Assembly: GCA_023452965.1 (NCBI GenBank)
Contig: JAEXUU010000500.1
Location: 1-7,368 of the forward strand
Source of the DNA: Pseudomonadota bacterium
Lineage (GTDB): Bacteria; Pseudomonadota; Alphaproteobacteria; Rhizobiales; Beijerinckiaceae
Length of the DNA: 7,368 bases
Direction: 5' to 3'
The notes below the pieces were generated by a model, which worked only from the letters and a program-made list of their open reading frames with translations, was not told where the DNA came from and searched no databases. Shown here in pieces: positions 1 to 6,855 of this stretch; within the stretch, counting starts at the first letter, position 1, and each line of letters starts with the position of its first letter. The position numbers and the translations under genes were made by a program.

Positions 1-166
1 CGAGCCAGGTCGCATCCTGCGCCAGGGTAGAATCCCCGGCGGCTGCCAGAGCGGTCGCGGCCAGGAAGGCGGCGCCCAGGACGCGGCCGAGCGTCAGCGT
101 CGATGTGGAATGGCGTAGCCGGCTGCGCGCCGGCAGCCTCCCTGCAGGCTTCCTGTCATTTCGCAT
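1..166 (-). CDS. Exported protein, N-terminal fragment with long leader and signal peptide (partial)
   Basis: The reverse strand reads openly from an ATG (complement of 164-166) to the left edge, giving 55 complete codons. Residues 1-34 are polar and basic (MRNDRKPAGRLPARSRLRHS and on), followed by a hydrophobic core GRVLGAAFLAATALAAAG, then STLAQDATWL at the edge. This is the layout of a Sec signal peptide with an unusually long n-region; cleavage could fall after TALA or after STLA before QD. No other ATG, GTG or TTG in frame gives a shorter start, and the Shine-Dalgarno signal is weak (a G-rich run about 15 bases upstream). The mature start QDATWL recalls alphaproteobacterial autotransporter passenger proteins, which often open with a similar AxW motif and also carry extended signal peptides, but this rests on a few residues. 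The product cannot be named from this fragment. It is divergent from the ABC exporter gene. Confidence 0.6.
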   Translation of the reverse strand, partial: MRNDRKPAGRLPARSRLRHSTSTLTLGRVLGAAFLAATALAAAGDSTLAQDATWL

Positions 167-343
167 CGATATTCGGACCCCAACCGCAGCGGCAGGGTTC
201 ACGCAGCTCGGCGCGCAAGGCAATGAACCGCCATTCCCAACCCGCCAAATCGCTCCGGTGTGGCAAATCTGCTGCCGAAACCGCCCCCGCCCCGCTTCCA
301 GCTCATGGCTAGCCGCCACGCTACGTGCTAAAGGCCCGCCGCC

Positions 344-2068
344 ATGCTCGCCCGCTTCTTCGCCTATTACCGCCCGCATCGCGGCCTCTTCCTGCTCGAC
401 TTCTCCTGCGCAGTGATCTCAGGGCTGCTCGAGCTCGGCTTCCCGATCGCGGTCAAGCTGTTCGTCGACGAGTTGTTGCCCGGCGGCGACTGGCCGCTGA
501 TCCTGCTGGCCTCGCTCGGCCTGCTGGCGATCTATCTCGTCAATACCGGGCTGATGGTGGTGGTGACCTATTGGGGCCACATGCTCGGCATCAACATCGA
601 GACCGAGATGCGCCGCAAGGCGTTCGACCATCTGCAGAAGCTCTCCTTCGGCTGGTTCGACAACCAGAAGACCGGCCATCTAGTCGGCCGGTTGACCAAG
701 GACCTGGAAGAGATCGGCGAAGTCGCCCATCACGGGCCGGAAGATCTGTTCATCGCGGTGATGACCTTCATCGGCGCCTTCGCGCTGATGCTGATGGTCC
801 ATGTCGAGCTGGCGCTGATGACGGCGGTGATCGTGCCGCTGATGGCCTGGCTGACCAGCCGCTATGGACGGCGGATGACCAAGACCTGGCAGAGCCTGTT
901 CGGCCGCGTCGGGGCCTTCAACGCCCGGATCGAGGAGAATGTCGGCGGCATCCGCGTCGTCCAGGCCTTCGCCAACGAAGAGCATGAGCGCAAGCTGTTC
1001 GCGCAGGACAACCAGCGCTATCGCACCACCAAGCTCGACGCCTACCGGCTGATGGCCGCCTCGATCTCGCTCTCCTATTTCGGCATGCGGCTGACGCAGA
1101 TGGCGGTGATGATCGCCGGCGCCTACTACGTGCTGATCGGCGATCTCAGCGCCGGCGGCTTCGTCGGCTTCGTGCTGCTGGTCAACGTCTTCTTCCGCCC
1201 GATCGAGAAGATCAACTCGGTGATCGAGACCTATCCGAAGGGGATCGCGGGCTTCCGGCGCTACACCGAATTCCTCGACACCCGGCCCGACATCGCCGAC
1301 CTGCCGGGCGCCGTCGCCGTTGCCGGCCTCAGGGGCGACATCGCCTATGAGAACGTCTCCTTCGGCTACACCAGGGACCGCAGCATCCTCAGCGGCATCG
1401 ATCTTGCGATCCGCGCCGGCGAGACCATCGCCTTCGTCGGCCCGTCGGGCGCCGGAAAGACCACGATCTGCTCGCTGCTGCCGCGCTTCTACGACGTCAC
1501 GGGCGGGCGCATCACCATCGACGGCATCGACATCCGCAAGATGACGCTAGCCTCGCTGCGCGGCCAGATCGGCATCGTCCAGCAGGACGTCTTCCTGTTC
1601 GCCGGCACGCTGCGCGAGAACATCGCCTATGGCAGGCTCGGCGCCAGCGAGGCCGAGATCGAGGACGCGGCGCGGCGCGCAAAGCTCGACGAGATGATCG
1701 CGCGGCTGCCGGACGGGCTCGACACCGTGATCGGCGAGCGCGGCGTCAAGCTCTCCGGCGGGCAGAAGCAGCGCCTCGCCATCGCCCGGATGTTCCTGAA
1801 GAACCCGCCGATCCTGATCCTCGACGAGGCGACCTCGGCGCTCGACACCGAGACCGAGCGGGCGATCCAGACCTCCCTTGCCGAACTATCGAAGGGGCGG
1901 ACGACGCTGGTCATCGCCCACCGCCTCGCAACGATCCAGGATGCCGACCGCATCATCGTCATCGACGAGAGCGGCGTCGCCGAGCAGGGCCGGCATCAGG
2001 ACCTGGTGCAGCGGCCAGGCATCTACCGGCGTCTGCACGAGGCACAGTATGGCGGGCGGGCCGGCTGA
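344..2068 (+). CDS. ABC transporter half-exporter: fused permease and ATP-binding protein
   Basis: A complete 574-residue protein of the MsbA/ABCB type: an ABC exporter transmembrane domain (about residues 1-310) fused to a nucleotide-binding domain (about 330-570). Hydrophobic segments near 14-35, 52-75, 133-150, 155-171, 240-262 and 268-285 fit six helices. All ATPase motifs are intact: Walker A GPSGAGKTT at 366-374, Q-loop at Q414, signature LSGGQ at 470-474, Walker B LILDEAT with D494 and E495, and H-loop His526. It should work as a homo- or heterodimer in the inner membrane, driving export by ATP hydrolysis. The substrate (lipid, drug, peptide or glycan) cannot be read from the sequence and no substrate-related gene is adjacent. 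The start is supported by AAGG at 331-334, nine bases before the ATG, and by the usual family length. It converges on mcd, 64 bp away. Confidence 0.95.
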   Translation: MLARFFAYYRPHRGLFLLDFSCAVISGLLELGFPIAVKLFVDELLPGGDWPLILLASLGLLAIYLVNTGLMVVVTYWGHMLGINIETEMRRKAFDHLQKLSFGWFDNQKTGHLVGRLTKDLEEIGEVAHHGPEDLFIAVMTFIGAFALMLMVHVELALMTAVIVPLMAWLTSRYGRRMTKTWQSLFGRVGAFNARIEENVGGIRVVQAFANEEHERKLFAQDNQRYRTTKLDAYRLMAASISLSYFGMRLTQMAVMIAGAYYVLIGDLSAGGFVGFVLLVNVFFRPIEKINSVIETYPKGIAGFRRYTEFLDTRPDIADLPGAVAVAGLRGDIAYENVSFGYTRDRSILSGIDLAIRAGETIAFVGPSGAGKTTICSLLPRFYDVTGGRITIDGIDIRKMTLASLRGQIGIVQQDVFLFAGTLRENIAYGRLGASEAEIEDAARRAKLDEMIARLPDGLDTVIGERGVKLSGGQKQRLAIARMFLKNPPILILDEATSALDTETERAIQTSLAELSKGRTTLVIAHRLATIQDADRIIVIDESGVAEQGRHQDLVQRPGIYRRLHEAQYGGRAG

Positions 2069-2098
2069 CCCGTCTCCGCGACCGTCCAAATGCGCGTC

Positions 2099-2121
2099 AT
2101 GCTCGGGCTTGACCCGAGCAT
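2099..2121. repeat. Perfect palindrome, REP-like intergenic element and possible bidirectional terminator
   Basis: ATGCTCGGG (2099-2107) and CCCGAGCAT (2113-2121) form a perfect 9-bp stem around the loop CTTGA. It lies between the convergent stops of the ABC exporter gene and mcd. There is no T-run on either side, so it is not a classic intrinsic terminator, although it could still help stop or stabilise both transcripts. The core GGGCTTGACCC with GC-rich arms resembles short palindromes repeated in intergenic spacers of many Hyphomicrobiales genomes; that likeness is from memory. Only one copy is present in this window. Confidence 0.7.
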
Positions 2122-2132
2122 CTCAGGCTTCC

Positions 2133-3809
2133 TCAGCCCTCGACCAAGCGCCGCGCGATCACCTGCGCCTGGATTTCGGCCGCGCCCTCGAAGATGTTGA
2201 GGATGCGGGCGTCGCAGAGCACGCGGCTGACCGGGTATTCCAGCGCAAAGCCATTGCCGCCATGGATCTGCAGGGCGTTGTCGGCGGCCGCCCAGGCGAC
2301 ACGGGCGCCTAACAGCTTGGCCATGCCGGCTTCCAGATCGCAGCGCCGGTCGGCATCCTTCTCGCGGGCGGCGAAATAGGTGAGCTGGCGGGCGATGACG
2401 AGTTCGGCCGCCATCATGGCGAGCTTGTCGGCGACGCGCGGGAAGGCGATCAGCGGCTTGCCGAACTGGATGCGCTCCTGAGCGTAGCGCAGGCCGAGAT
2501 CGAAGGCCGATTGCGCGACGCCGAGCGCGCGCGCCGCGGTCTGGATGCGGGCGGCCTCGAAGGTCTGCATCAATTGCTTGAAGCCCTGCCCCTCGACGCC
2601 GCCGAGCAAATTCTCGCCCTTGACCTCGAAACCGTCGAAGGCGAGCTCATATTCCTTCATGCCGCGATAGCCGAGCACCTCGATCTCGCCGCCGGTCAGC
2701 CCCTCGACCGGGAACGGCTCGGCGTCGGTGCCGCGCGGCTTCTCGGCGATCAGCATGGAGAGACCGCGATAGCCCGGCGCATCGGGATCGGTGCGGACCA
2801 GCAGCGTCATGATGTCGGCGCGCACAGGATGGGTGATCCAGGTCTTGTTGCCGTAGACCTTCCAGACGTCATCGTCCTTCACTGCCTTGGTGCGCAGCGA
2901 GGCGAGGTCGGAGCCGGTGTTCGGCTCGGTGAAGACGGCGGTCGGCAGGATCTCGCCGGAAGCGATCTTGGGCAGCCAATAGGCCTTCTGCTCGTCGGTG
3001 CCGCCGCAGATGATCAACTCGGCAGCGATCTCGGAGCGGGTGCCGAGCGAGCCGACGCCGATATAGCCGCGCGAGAGTTCCTCGGAGACGACGCACATCG
3101 AGACCTTGCTGAGGCCCATGCCGCCGAATTCCTCGGGAATGGTCAGGCCGAAGACGCCGAGCTCGGCCATCTGCTCGACCACCGGCAGCGGGATGTACTC
3201 GTTGGCGAGATGCCATTCATGGGCGTGCGGCGTGACCTGCGCCTCGCAGAAGCGGCGCATCTCGGAGCGGATCGCCTCGAGCGTCTCGTCGAGGCCGGGA
3301 TCGCCGACACTGGCGAGGCCTTGGCTCTGGCTGAACAGCGAGACGAAGCGGGCGCGGTTCTCGGGCGTGTTGCCCTGCGCGATCAGCGCGTCCGCGGCGT
3401 CGGAGCAGGCGTCTGCGACCGCCTTGGCCGAGAGCCCGAGTGCCGGGAGCCGGACGATCTCGCCCTGGCTCATCGGAATGCCGCCGAAGATCTGCGCGGC
3501 ATATTCGCCGGCGCCGATCCTGATGGCGTAGTCCTCGATCGCGCCGTAGCGATCCTCGGCCTGGAGGCGCTCGCCATAGGCCTTGAGCTCGCGCAGCGCC
3601 ATGACATAGGTGGCAAGCCAGGAGAGGCCGTGGGCAGCGTGCTGCTCCTGCTCGAGCTTCGCCGCGGAAACCCGGCCCTCGACCACCACCTTCTGGCGAA
3701 CCGCCGCGACGGCCTGCTCCAGCAGGGTCTCGAAGCCCGGTAGCGCGGCGCCGATCAGCTCGATGGCGGAAGCTTGCGTCGCGGTCCTGAGGGCGGCGTT
3801 GGCGCTCAT
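2133..3809 (-). CDS. mcd: (2S)-methylsuccinyl-CoA dehydrogenase, ethylmalonyl-CoA pathway
   Basis: A 558-residue FAD-dependent acyl-CoA dehydrogenase expected to oxidise (2S)-methylsuccinyl-CoA to mesaconyl-CoA, passing electrons to ETF in the cytoplasm. The step belongs to the ethylmalonyl-CoA pathway, which regenerates glyoxylate from acetyl-CoA in bacteria lacking isocitrate lyase. Ordinary acyl-CoA dehydrogenases have about 380-400 residues; this one carries an extra N-terminal region of about 170 residues (including GGIPMSQGE at 109-117), as known for Mcd. The canonical domain follows: HEWH near 197-200, the FAD/substrate segment FTEPNTGSDL at 293-302, GYRGMKEYEL at 380-389, and QIHGGNGF at 514-521. 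Glu541 in IFEG sits at the position of the medium-chain-type catalytic base, while Ala420 occupies the residue aligned with the alternative isovaleryl-CoA dehydrogenase base. The reading frame continues 34 codons upstream, but the ATG at 3809 has a strong AGGGAG six bases before it. Assignment is by remembered family likeness. Confidence 0.88.
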   Translation of the reverse strand: MSANAALRTATQASAIELIGAALPGFETLLEQAVAAVRQKVVVEGRVSAAKLEQEQHAAHGLSWLATYVMALRELKAYGERLQAEDRYGAIEDYAIRIGAGEYAAQIFGGIPMSQGEIVRLPALGLSAKAVADACSDAADALIAQGNTPENRARFVSLFSQSQGLASVGDPGLDETLEAIRSEMRRFCEAQVTPHAHEWHLANEYIPLPVVEQMAELGVFGLTIPEEFGGMGLSKVSMCVVSEELSRGYIGVGSLGTRSEIAAELIICGGTDEQKAYWLPKIASGEILPTAVFTEPNTGSDLASLRTKAVKDDDVWKVYGNKTWITHPVRADIMTLLVRTDPDAPGYRGLSMLIAEKPRGTDAEPFPVEGLTGGEIEVLGYRGMKEYELAFDGFEVKGENLLGGVEGQGFKQLMQTFEAARIQTAARALGVAQSAFDLGLRYAQERIQFGKPLIAFPRVADKLAMMAAELVIARQLTYFAAREKDADRRCDLEAGMAKLLGARVAWAAADNALQIHGGNGFALEYPVSRVLCDARILNIFEGAAEIQAQVIARRLVEG

Positions 3810-3815
3810 GTCTCT

Positions 3816-3821
3816 CTCCCT
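3816..3821 (-). promoter_or_regulatory. Ribosome binding site of mcd
   Basis: On the minus strand AGGGAG is followed by a six-base spacer and the ATG at 3809. It decides the start: the open frame extends upstream to an ATG at 3911, which would add 34 residues unlike the family and overlap the end of the EamA gene. Confidence 0.75.
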
Positions 3822-3885
3822 TGTTGCGGCGCAGCATAAGGGAAGTCGGAGCGCTTGCGATAGTCGTGTTTCGGCGCCCGGCGCC

Positions 3886-4770
3886 CTACTTTCGGCTGGC
3901 GAGAACAACACCGAGCACTGCGACCGACATGCCGACGAGCTGGATCGGCGACAGGGTTTCGCCGAAGAGCAGCCAGGCCTCGACCGCCACCGCCGGCGGA
4001 ACCAGAAAAAGGAAGGTCGCGGTGCGCGAGACCTGGCCGCGGCGGATCAGGATCAGATAGAGGCCGATCCCGCCGAGCGAGAGCGCCAGCACCGACCAGG
4101 CGAGCACCAGCGTCATCGTCAGGTTCCACTCCATCCGCATCGGCTCGAGCAGGAAGGCGAAGGGCAGCGTGAACAGGAAGGCGGCGGCGTATTGCACCGC
4201 CGTCACCGTGCGCAGGTCGCCGGAGACGATCCGCGCCTTCTGCCAGAACGAGCCGAAGGTGACGGCGAACATGCCGATGACATTGACCACGATCGGCACG
4301 AGCACGGCGCGCAGCGCCTCGGGCTCGACGCCGACGAGCTTGGGCTCCAGGACGAGCCCGATGCCGACAAAACCGCAGACGATACCGGCCCAGCGCACCG
4401 GCGAGATCCGCTCGCCGACGATCAGCGGGGCGAAAAGGGCCGTCAGCACCGGCTGCAGCCCCGCGATCAGCCCGGAGACGCCGGCCGGCAGACCATGGCG
4501 CACCGCCCACCAGACGCCGCCGAGATAGAGCGCGTGCAGGAGGATGCCGGCGATGGCGCAATCGATCCAGGCACGCCGCCCCTTCGGCCAGGGCGCCCCG
4601 ACGGCGACGGCGAGCACAGCGAGCGCCACGAAGGCGCAGGCGAAGCGCAGCGAGAGGAAGGTCAGCGCGTCCGAATGCCGGGCCGAGTAGCCGGCAACGA
4701 TCCAGCCGCTCGACCAGAGGAAGACGAAGAGCACCGGCGCGAGGCGCAGGAAGAGCGGCGAGTCGAACAT
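3886..4770 (-). CDS. EamA/DMT-superfamily permease
   Basis: A 294-residue, very hydrophobic inner-membrane protein with two tandem EamA repeats (about residues 8-142 and 158-290), together consistent with ten helices. Each repeat ends in the family's conserved pattern: GERISPVRWAGIVCGFVGI at 119-137 and GETLSPIQLVGMSVAVLGV at 270-288. Members of this superfamily export or import metabolites such as amino acids, nucleosides and organic acids; the substrate cannot be predicted here. The chosen ATG has GGAAAGG seven bases upstream (4778-4784) and gives a normal N-terminus entering the first helix. The frame runs on to 5043, but that longer form would add a non-hydrophobic region antisense to the YihY gene. 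Just after its stop lies a short hairpin (GGCGC, CCG loop, GCGCC at 3873-3885) without a T-run, then mcd 76 bp downstream on the same strand, so co-transcription is possible. Confidence 0.9.
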   Translation of the reverse strand: MFDSPLFLRLAPVLFVFLWSSGWIVAGYSARHSDALTFLSLRFACAFVALAVLAVAVGAPWPKGRRAWIDCAIAGILLHALYLGGVWWAVRHGLPAGVSGLIAGLQPVLTALFAPLIVGERISPVRWAGIVCGFVGIGLVLEPKLVGVEPEALRAVLVPIVVNVIGMFAVTFGSFWQKARIVSGDLRTVTAVQYAAAFLFTLPFAFLLEPMRMEWNLTMTLVLAWSVLALSLGGIGLYLILIRRGQVSRTATFLFLVPPAVAVEAWLLFGETLSPIQLVGMSVAVLGVVLASRK

Positions 4771-4864
4771 CGGGCGACCTTTCCGAAGGGCCTGATACGC
4801 CGGAACGGCCCCCTTTGTCGTCGCCGCGGACGCCGTGACGGCATGTCCTCCGCGCCTTCCCGGC

Positions 4865-4892
4865 TTGCCAGCGGCGGCGAAGCTGTGACAAT
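4865..4892 (+). promoter_or_regulatory. Candidate sigma-70-like promoter for the YihY gene
   Basis: TTGCCA (4865-4870, five of six matches to the -35 consensus) and GACAAT (4887-4892, four of six to the -10) are separated by 16 bases. They lie 26 bases before the YihY start, inside the divergent spacer. This would give a leader of roughly 20 bases. In GC-rich alphaproteobacteria such matches arise by chance, so this remains a candidate. Confidence 0.35.
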
Positions 4893-4918
4893 CGCCGCCT
4901 GCCCTACCGAGCCTGCCG

Positions 4919-5776
4919 ATGTCCCTGCTCTCCGCCCCCGCCATCGCCTTCGAGCGCTTCATCGCCCATGACGGCTGGGCGATCGCCAGCCACATCGCGC
5001 TGTCGGTGCTGATGTCGCTGTTCCCCTTCCTGATCATCGTCACCGCGCTCGGCGGCCTGTTCGGCTCGCAGGCGGCGGCCGACGAGGCGGCACAGCTCCT
5101 GCTCGAAGCCTGGCCGCGCGAGATCGCCGAGCCGATCGCCCGCGAGGTCCGCTCGGTGCTGACCGCGGTCCGCCGGGACGCGCTGACGCTCGGCGCCGTG
5201 CTGGCGCTCTACTTCTCCTCCTCCGGCGTCGAGGCGCTGCGGATCGGGCTCAACCGGGCCTATGAGGCCTATGAATGGCGCTCCTGGTGGCGCACCCGGC
5301 TGGAATCGATCGTCTATGTGATCGGCGGTGCCTTCTTCATGCTGGCTTTCTCGCTGCTGGTCGTGCTCGGGCCGCTGATCTGGCGCGGCGTCGTCGGCTA
5401 CGTGCCGGCGCTGGCGCCGCTCGGCTTCCTGCAAGCCTTCCTGCGCCTCTCCGCTGCGACGGTGGTGATCGTGCTGGCGCTCTGCGTCGCCCACAAGCTG
5501 CTGCCGGCGCGGGCGCCGCATATCGGGGCGATGTGGCCGGGCATCCTCATGACGCTCGCGGTCTGGCTGGTCGGGGGGCTCGGCTTCGGCTGGTATCTCG
5601 ATTCCTTCGCCGGGGCCTATGTCACGACCTATGCCGGCCTCGCGACGGCGATGATCGCGCTGGTCTTCCTGTACTGGCTGGCGGCGATCTTCCTCTACGG
5701 GGCCGAGCTCAATGCCGCGATCGCGATCGTTAGGACGCCGAAAGCCACGCCGGGCGAAGCGATCGCGTCGCTCTAG
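4919..5776 (+). CDS. YihY/BrkB-family inner-membrane protein
   Basis: A 285-residue polytopic membrane protein of the YihY/virulence factor BrkB family, once misnamed ribonuclease BN. Six hydrophobic segments are visible near residues 22-48, 88-108, 130-154, 172-192, 203-226 and 238-262. Family marks include AHDGWAIASHIALSVLMSLF at 16-35, the FSSSGVEALRIGLNRAYE stretch at 99-116, and the C-terminal WLAAIFLYGAELNAAIA at 253-269. The molecular function of the family is not settled; transport or envelope roles have been proposed. The ATG at 4919 has no clear Shine-Dalgarno sequence, consistent with a short-leader transcript, but the N-terminus matches the family. It is divergent from the EamA gene by 148 bp and followed 44 bp later by a GNAT gene on the same strand. 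Confidence 0.92.
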   Translation: MSLLSAPAIAFERFIAHDGWAIASHIALSVLMSLFPFLIIVTALGGLFGSQAAADEAAQLLLEAWPREIAEPIAREVRSVLTAVRRDALTLGAVLALYFSSSGVEALRIGLNRAYEAYEWRSWWRTRLESIVYVIGGAFFMLAFSLLVVLGPLIWRGVVGYVPALAPLGFLQAFLRLSAATVVIVLALCVAHKLLPARAPHIGAMWPGILMTLAVWLVGGLGFGWYLDSFAGAYVTTYAGLATAMIALVFLYWLAAIFLYGAELNAAIAIVRTPKATPGEAIASL

Positions 5777-5820
5777 CCGGTGATGCCGACGCGCAGTGCC
5801 AAGATGGGGTCTGTGACCGG

Positions 5821-6339
5821 ATGATCGAGACTGCGCGCCTGCGACTGCGCCCTCATGCTCTCGGGGATTTCGAAGCCTGGTACGCGATGTTCTCCGACCG
5901 GGAGCTGTTCCGGTTCATCGCTGCGCCGCAGCTTTCACGCGAGGATGGCTGGAACCGGCTGCTGCGCTATGCCGGCCACTGGTCCCTGCTCGGCTACGGC
6001 ATGTTCGCGGTCTTCGACAGGGCGAGCGGCGCGTTCATCGGCGATGTCGGCTTCGCCGATTTCCATCGCGGCCTGGGCGAGCGCTTCGATGCCATCCCGG
6101 AAGCGTCCTGGATTCTGAACCGCGCTGCACAGGGGCGCGGGCTCGCCGCCGAGGCCGTCGCGGCCTGCCATGACTGGATCGACCGGACGCGTGCGCCGGC
6201 CCGTACCGTCTGCCTGATCAATCCCGACAATGCCGCATCGCTGCGTATCGCCGACCGGTTCGGTTATCGAGCCTTCGGGAACTGCCTCTACAAGGATGCG
6301 CCGTGCGTCATGCTGGAACGGCTGAGTCCTCTGCCGTAA
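5821..6339 (+). CDS. GNAT N-acetyltransferase, RimJ/RimL-like
   Basis: A 172-residue GNAT-fold protein of the Acetyltransf_3 (RimJ/RimL-like) group, expected to move an acetyl group from acetyl-CoA to an amine. The opening IETARLRLRPHALGDFEAWY is the typical first strand and helix; the acetyl-CoA pyrophosphate loop is QGRGLA at 104-109, and NPDNAASLRIADRFGYR at 134-150 is the usual C-terminal asparagine/serine motif followed by the GY turn. The substrate is unknown: members acetylate ribosomal protein N-termini, antibiotics or small amines. A weak G-rich ribosome site (GGGG at 5806-5809) precedes the ATG by 11 bases. It lies 44 bp after the YihY gene and 49 bp before the AAC(6')-type gene, probably in one transcript. 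It shows no close similarity to the second GNAT beyond the shared fold, so this is not a recent duplication. Confidence 0.88.
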   Translation: MIETARLRLRPHALGDFEAWYAMFSDRELFRFIAAPQLSREDGWNRLLRYAGHWSLLGYGMFAVFDRASGAFIGDVGFADFHRGLGERFDAIPEASWILNRAAQGRGLAAEAVAACHDWIDRTRAPARTVCLINPDNAASLRIADRFGYRAFGNCLYKDAPCVMLERLSPLP

Positions 6340-6388
6340 ACGGCGCGGCGCGATTGAATATCTCTGAACCGAGGGAAAGCCTGCCACC

Positions 6389-6838
6389 ATGCGGATCGAA
6401 GCCTGCACCGCCGACATGCTGGACGACTGGGTCGCGCTGCGCCTTGCGCTGTGGCCGGAAGGCGGCGCGCAGGACCATCGCGACGAGGCCGCAGGGATGC
6501 TCGAAAGCGAGAATGACGTGGCCTTCATCGCGCGGGATGATGACGGGCTCGCCATCGGGCTTGCCGAGGCTGCCCTGCGGCACGACTACGTCAATGGCTG
6601 CGACAGCTCGCCGGTCGGCTTTCTCGAAGGCATCTATGTGCAGCCCGAGAACCGGAAGCGCGGCGTCGCCCGTGCGCTGTGCCGCGCGGTCGAGGCCTGG
6701 GCCGCCGGCCATGGCTGCGCCGAATTCGCCTCCGATGCGGGCCTGCTCAACACCGGCTCGCAGCAGATGCACGAAGCGCTCGGCTTCGAGGAAACCGAGC
6801 GGGTCGTCTATTACCGCAAGCTGCTGCAGCCGGGCTGA
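6389..6838 (+). CDS. Aminoglycoside 6'-N-acetyltransferase, AAC(6')-I type
   Basis: A 149-residue GNAT protein that closely recalls AAC(6')-I enzymes, which acetylate the 6'-amino group of aminoglycosides such as tobramycin, kanamycin and amikacin. Diagnostic segments are RLALWPEG at 18-25, RHDYVNGCDSSPVGFLEGI at 64-82, the acetyl-CoA loop RKRGVA at 89-94, and the C-terminal GFEETERVVYYRK at 132-144. These are AAC(6') family marks rather than general GNAT marks, and the length is typical. The start has GAGGGA at 6371-6376, 12 bases upstream, slightly far but plausible. Composition is like that of neighbouring genes, and no attC site, integrase or IS end is nearby, so it looks like a resident chromosomal gene. 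The native substrate may not be an antibiotic, and resistance depends on expression. Its stop lies 17 bp from the convergent acetamidase-family gene. Confidence 0.87.
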   Translation: MRIEACTADMLDDWVALRLALWPEGGAQDHRDEAAGMLESENDVAFIARDDDGLAIGLAEAALRHDYVNGCDSSPVGFLEGIYVQPENRKRGVARALCRAVEAWAAGHGCAEFASDAGLLNTGSQQMHEALGFEETERVVYYRKLLQPG

Positions 6839-6854
6839 GCGTCCGGCCGGCAGC
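6823..6854. terminator. Interrupted GC-rich hairpin between convergent genes
   Basis: GCTGC (6823-6827) pairs with GCAGC (6850-6854), and GCCGG (6829-6833) with CCGGC (6843-6847). The two stems are separated by a small internal loop (A against CG) and closed by a nine-base loop. It spans the last codons and stop of the AAC(6') gene and the spacer before the convergent acetamidase stop, where a bidirectional terminator would be expected. No T-run follows on either strand, and GC-rich DNA forms such pairings readily. Confidence 0.3.
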
Positions 6855-6855
6855 G

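Noticed and set aside
244..274. Two CAAATC copies (246-251 and 264-269), 18 bp apart, as a possible operator before the ABC exporter gene
   Set aside because: The match is only six bases, the spacing does not fit two helical turns, and no promoter is recognisable around them.
2511..3743. A 410-codon open frame on the plus strand opposite mcd
   Set aside because: It is exactly antisense to a strongly conserved enzyme gene, its translation is low in complexity (rich in L, A, D, G, R) and matches no family I know. It is a by-product of G/C-biased codons in mcd.
3806..4891. A 361-codon minus-strand frame overlapping the EamA gene in another frame
   Set aside because: It is arginine- and alanine-rich with no membrane or domain pattern, whereas the EamA frame has two conserved repeats and a proper ribosome site.
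3610..4971. A 453-codon plus-strand open frame across the mcd start, the spacer and the EamA gene
   Set aside because: Its product is dominated by E, D, R, Q and H, lacks any domain, and is antisense to two well-supported genes.
4771..5043. A longer EamA start at 5043
   Set aside because: The extra 91 residues are antisense to the YihY gene, lack family likeness, and the ATG at 4770 has its own good ribosome site and normal family length.
5821..6838. The two adjacent GNAT genes as a tandem duplication
   Set aside because: They differ in length, subfamily motifs and C-terminal signatures and share only the general fold.
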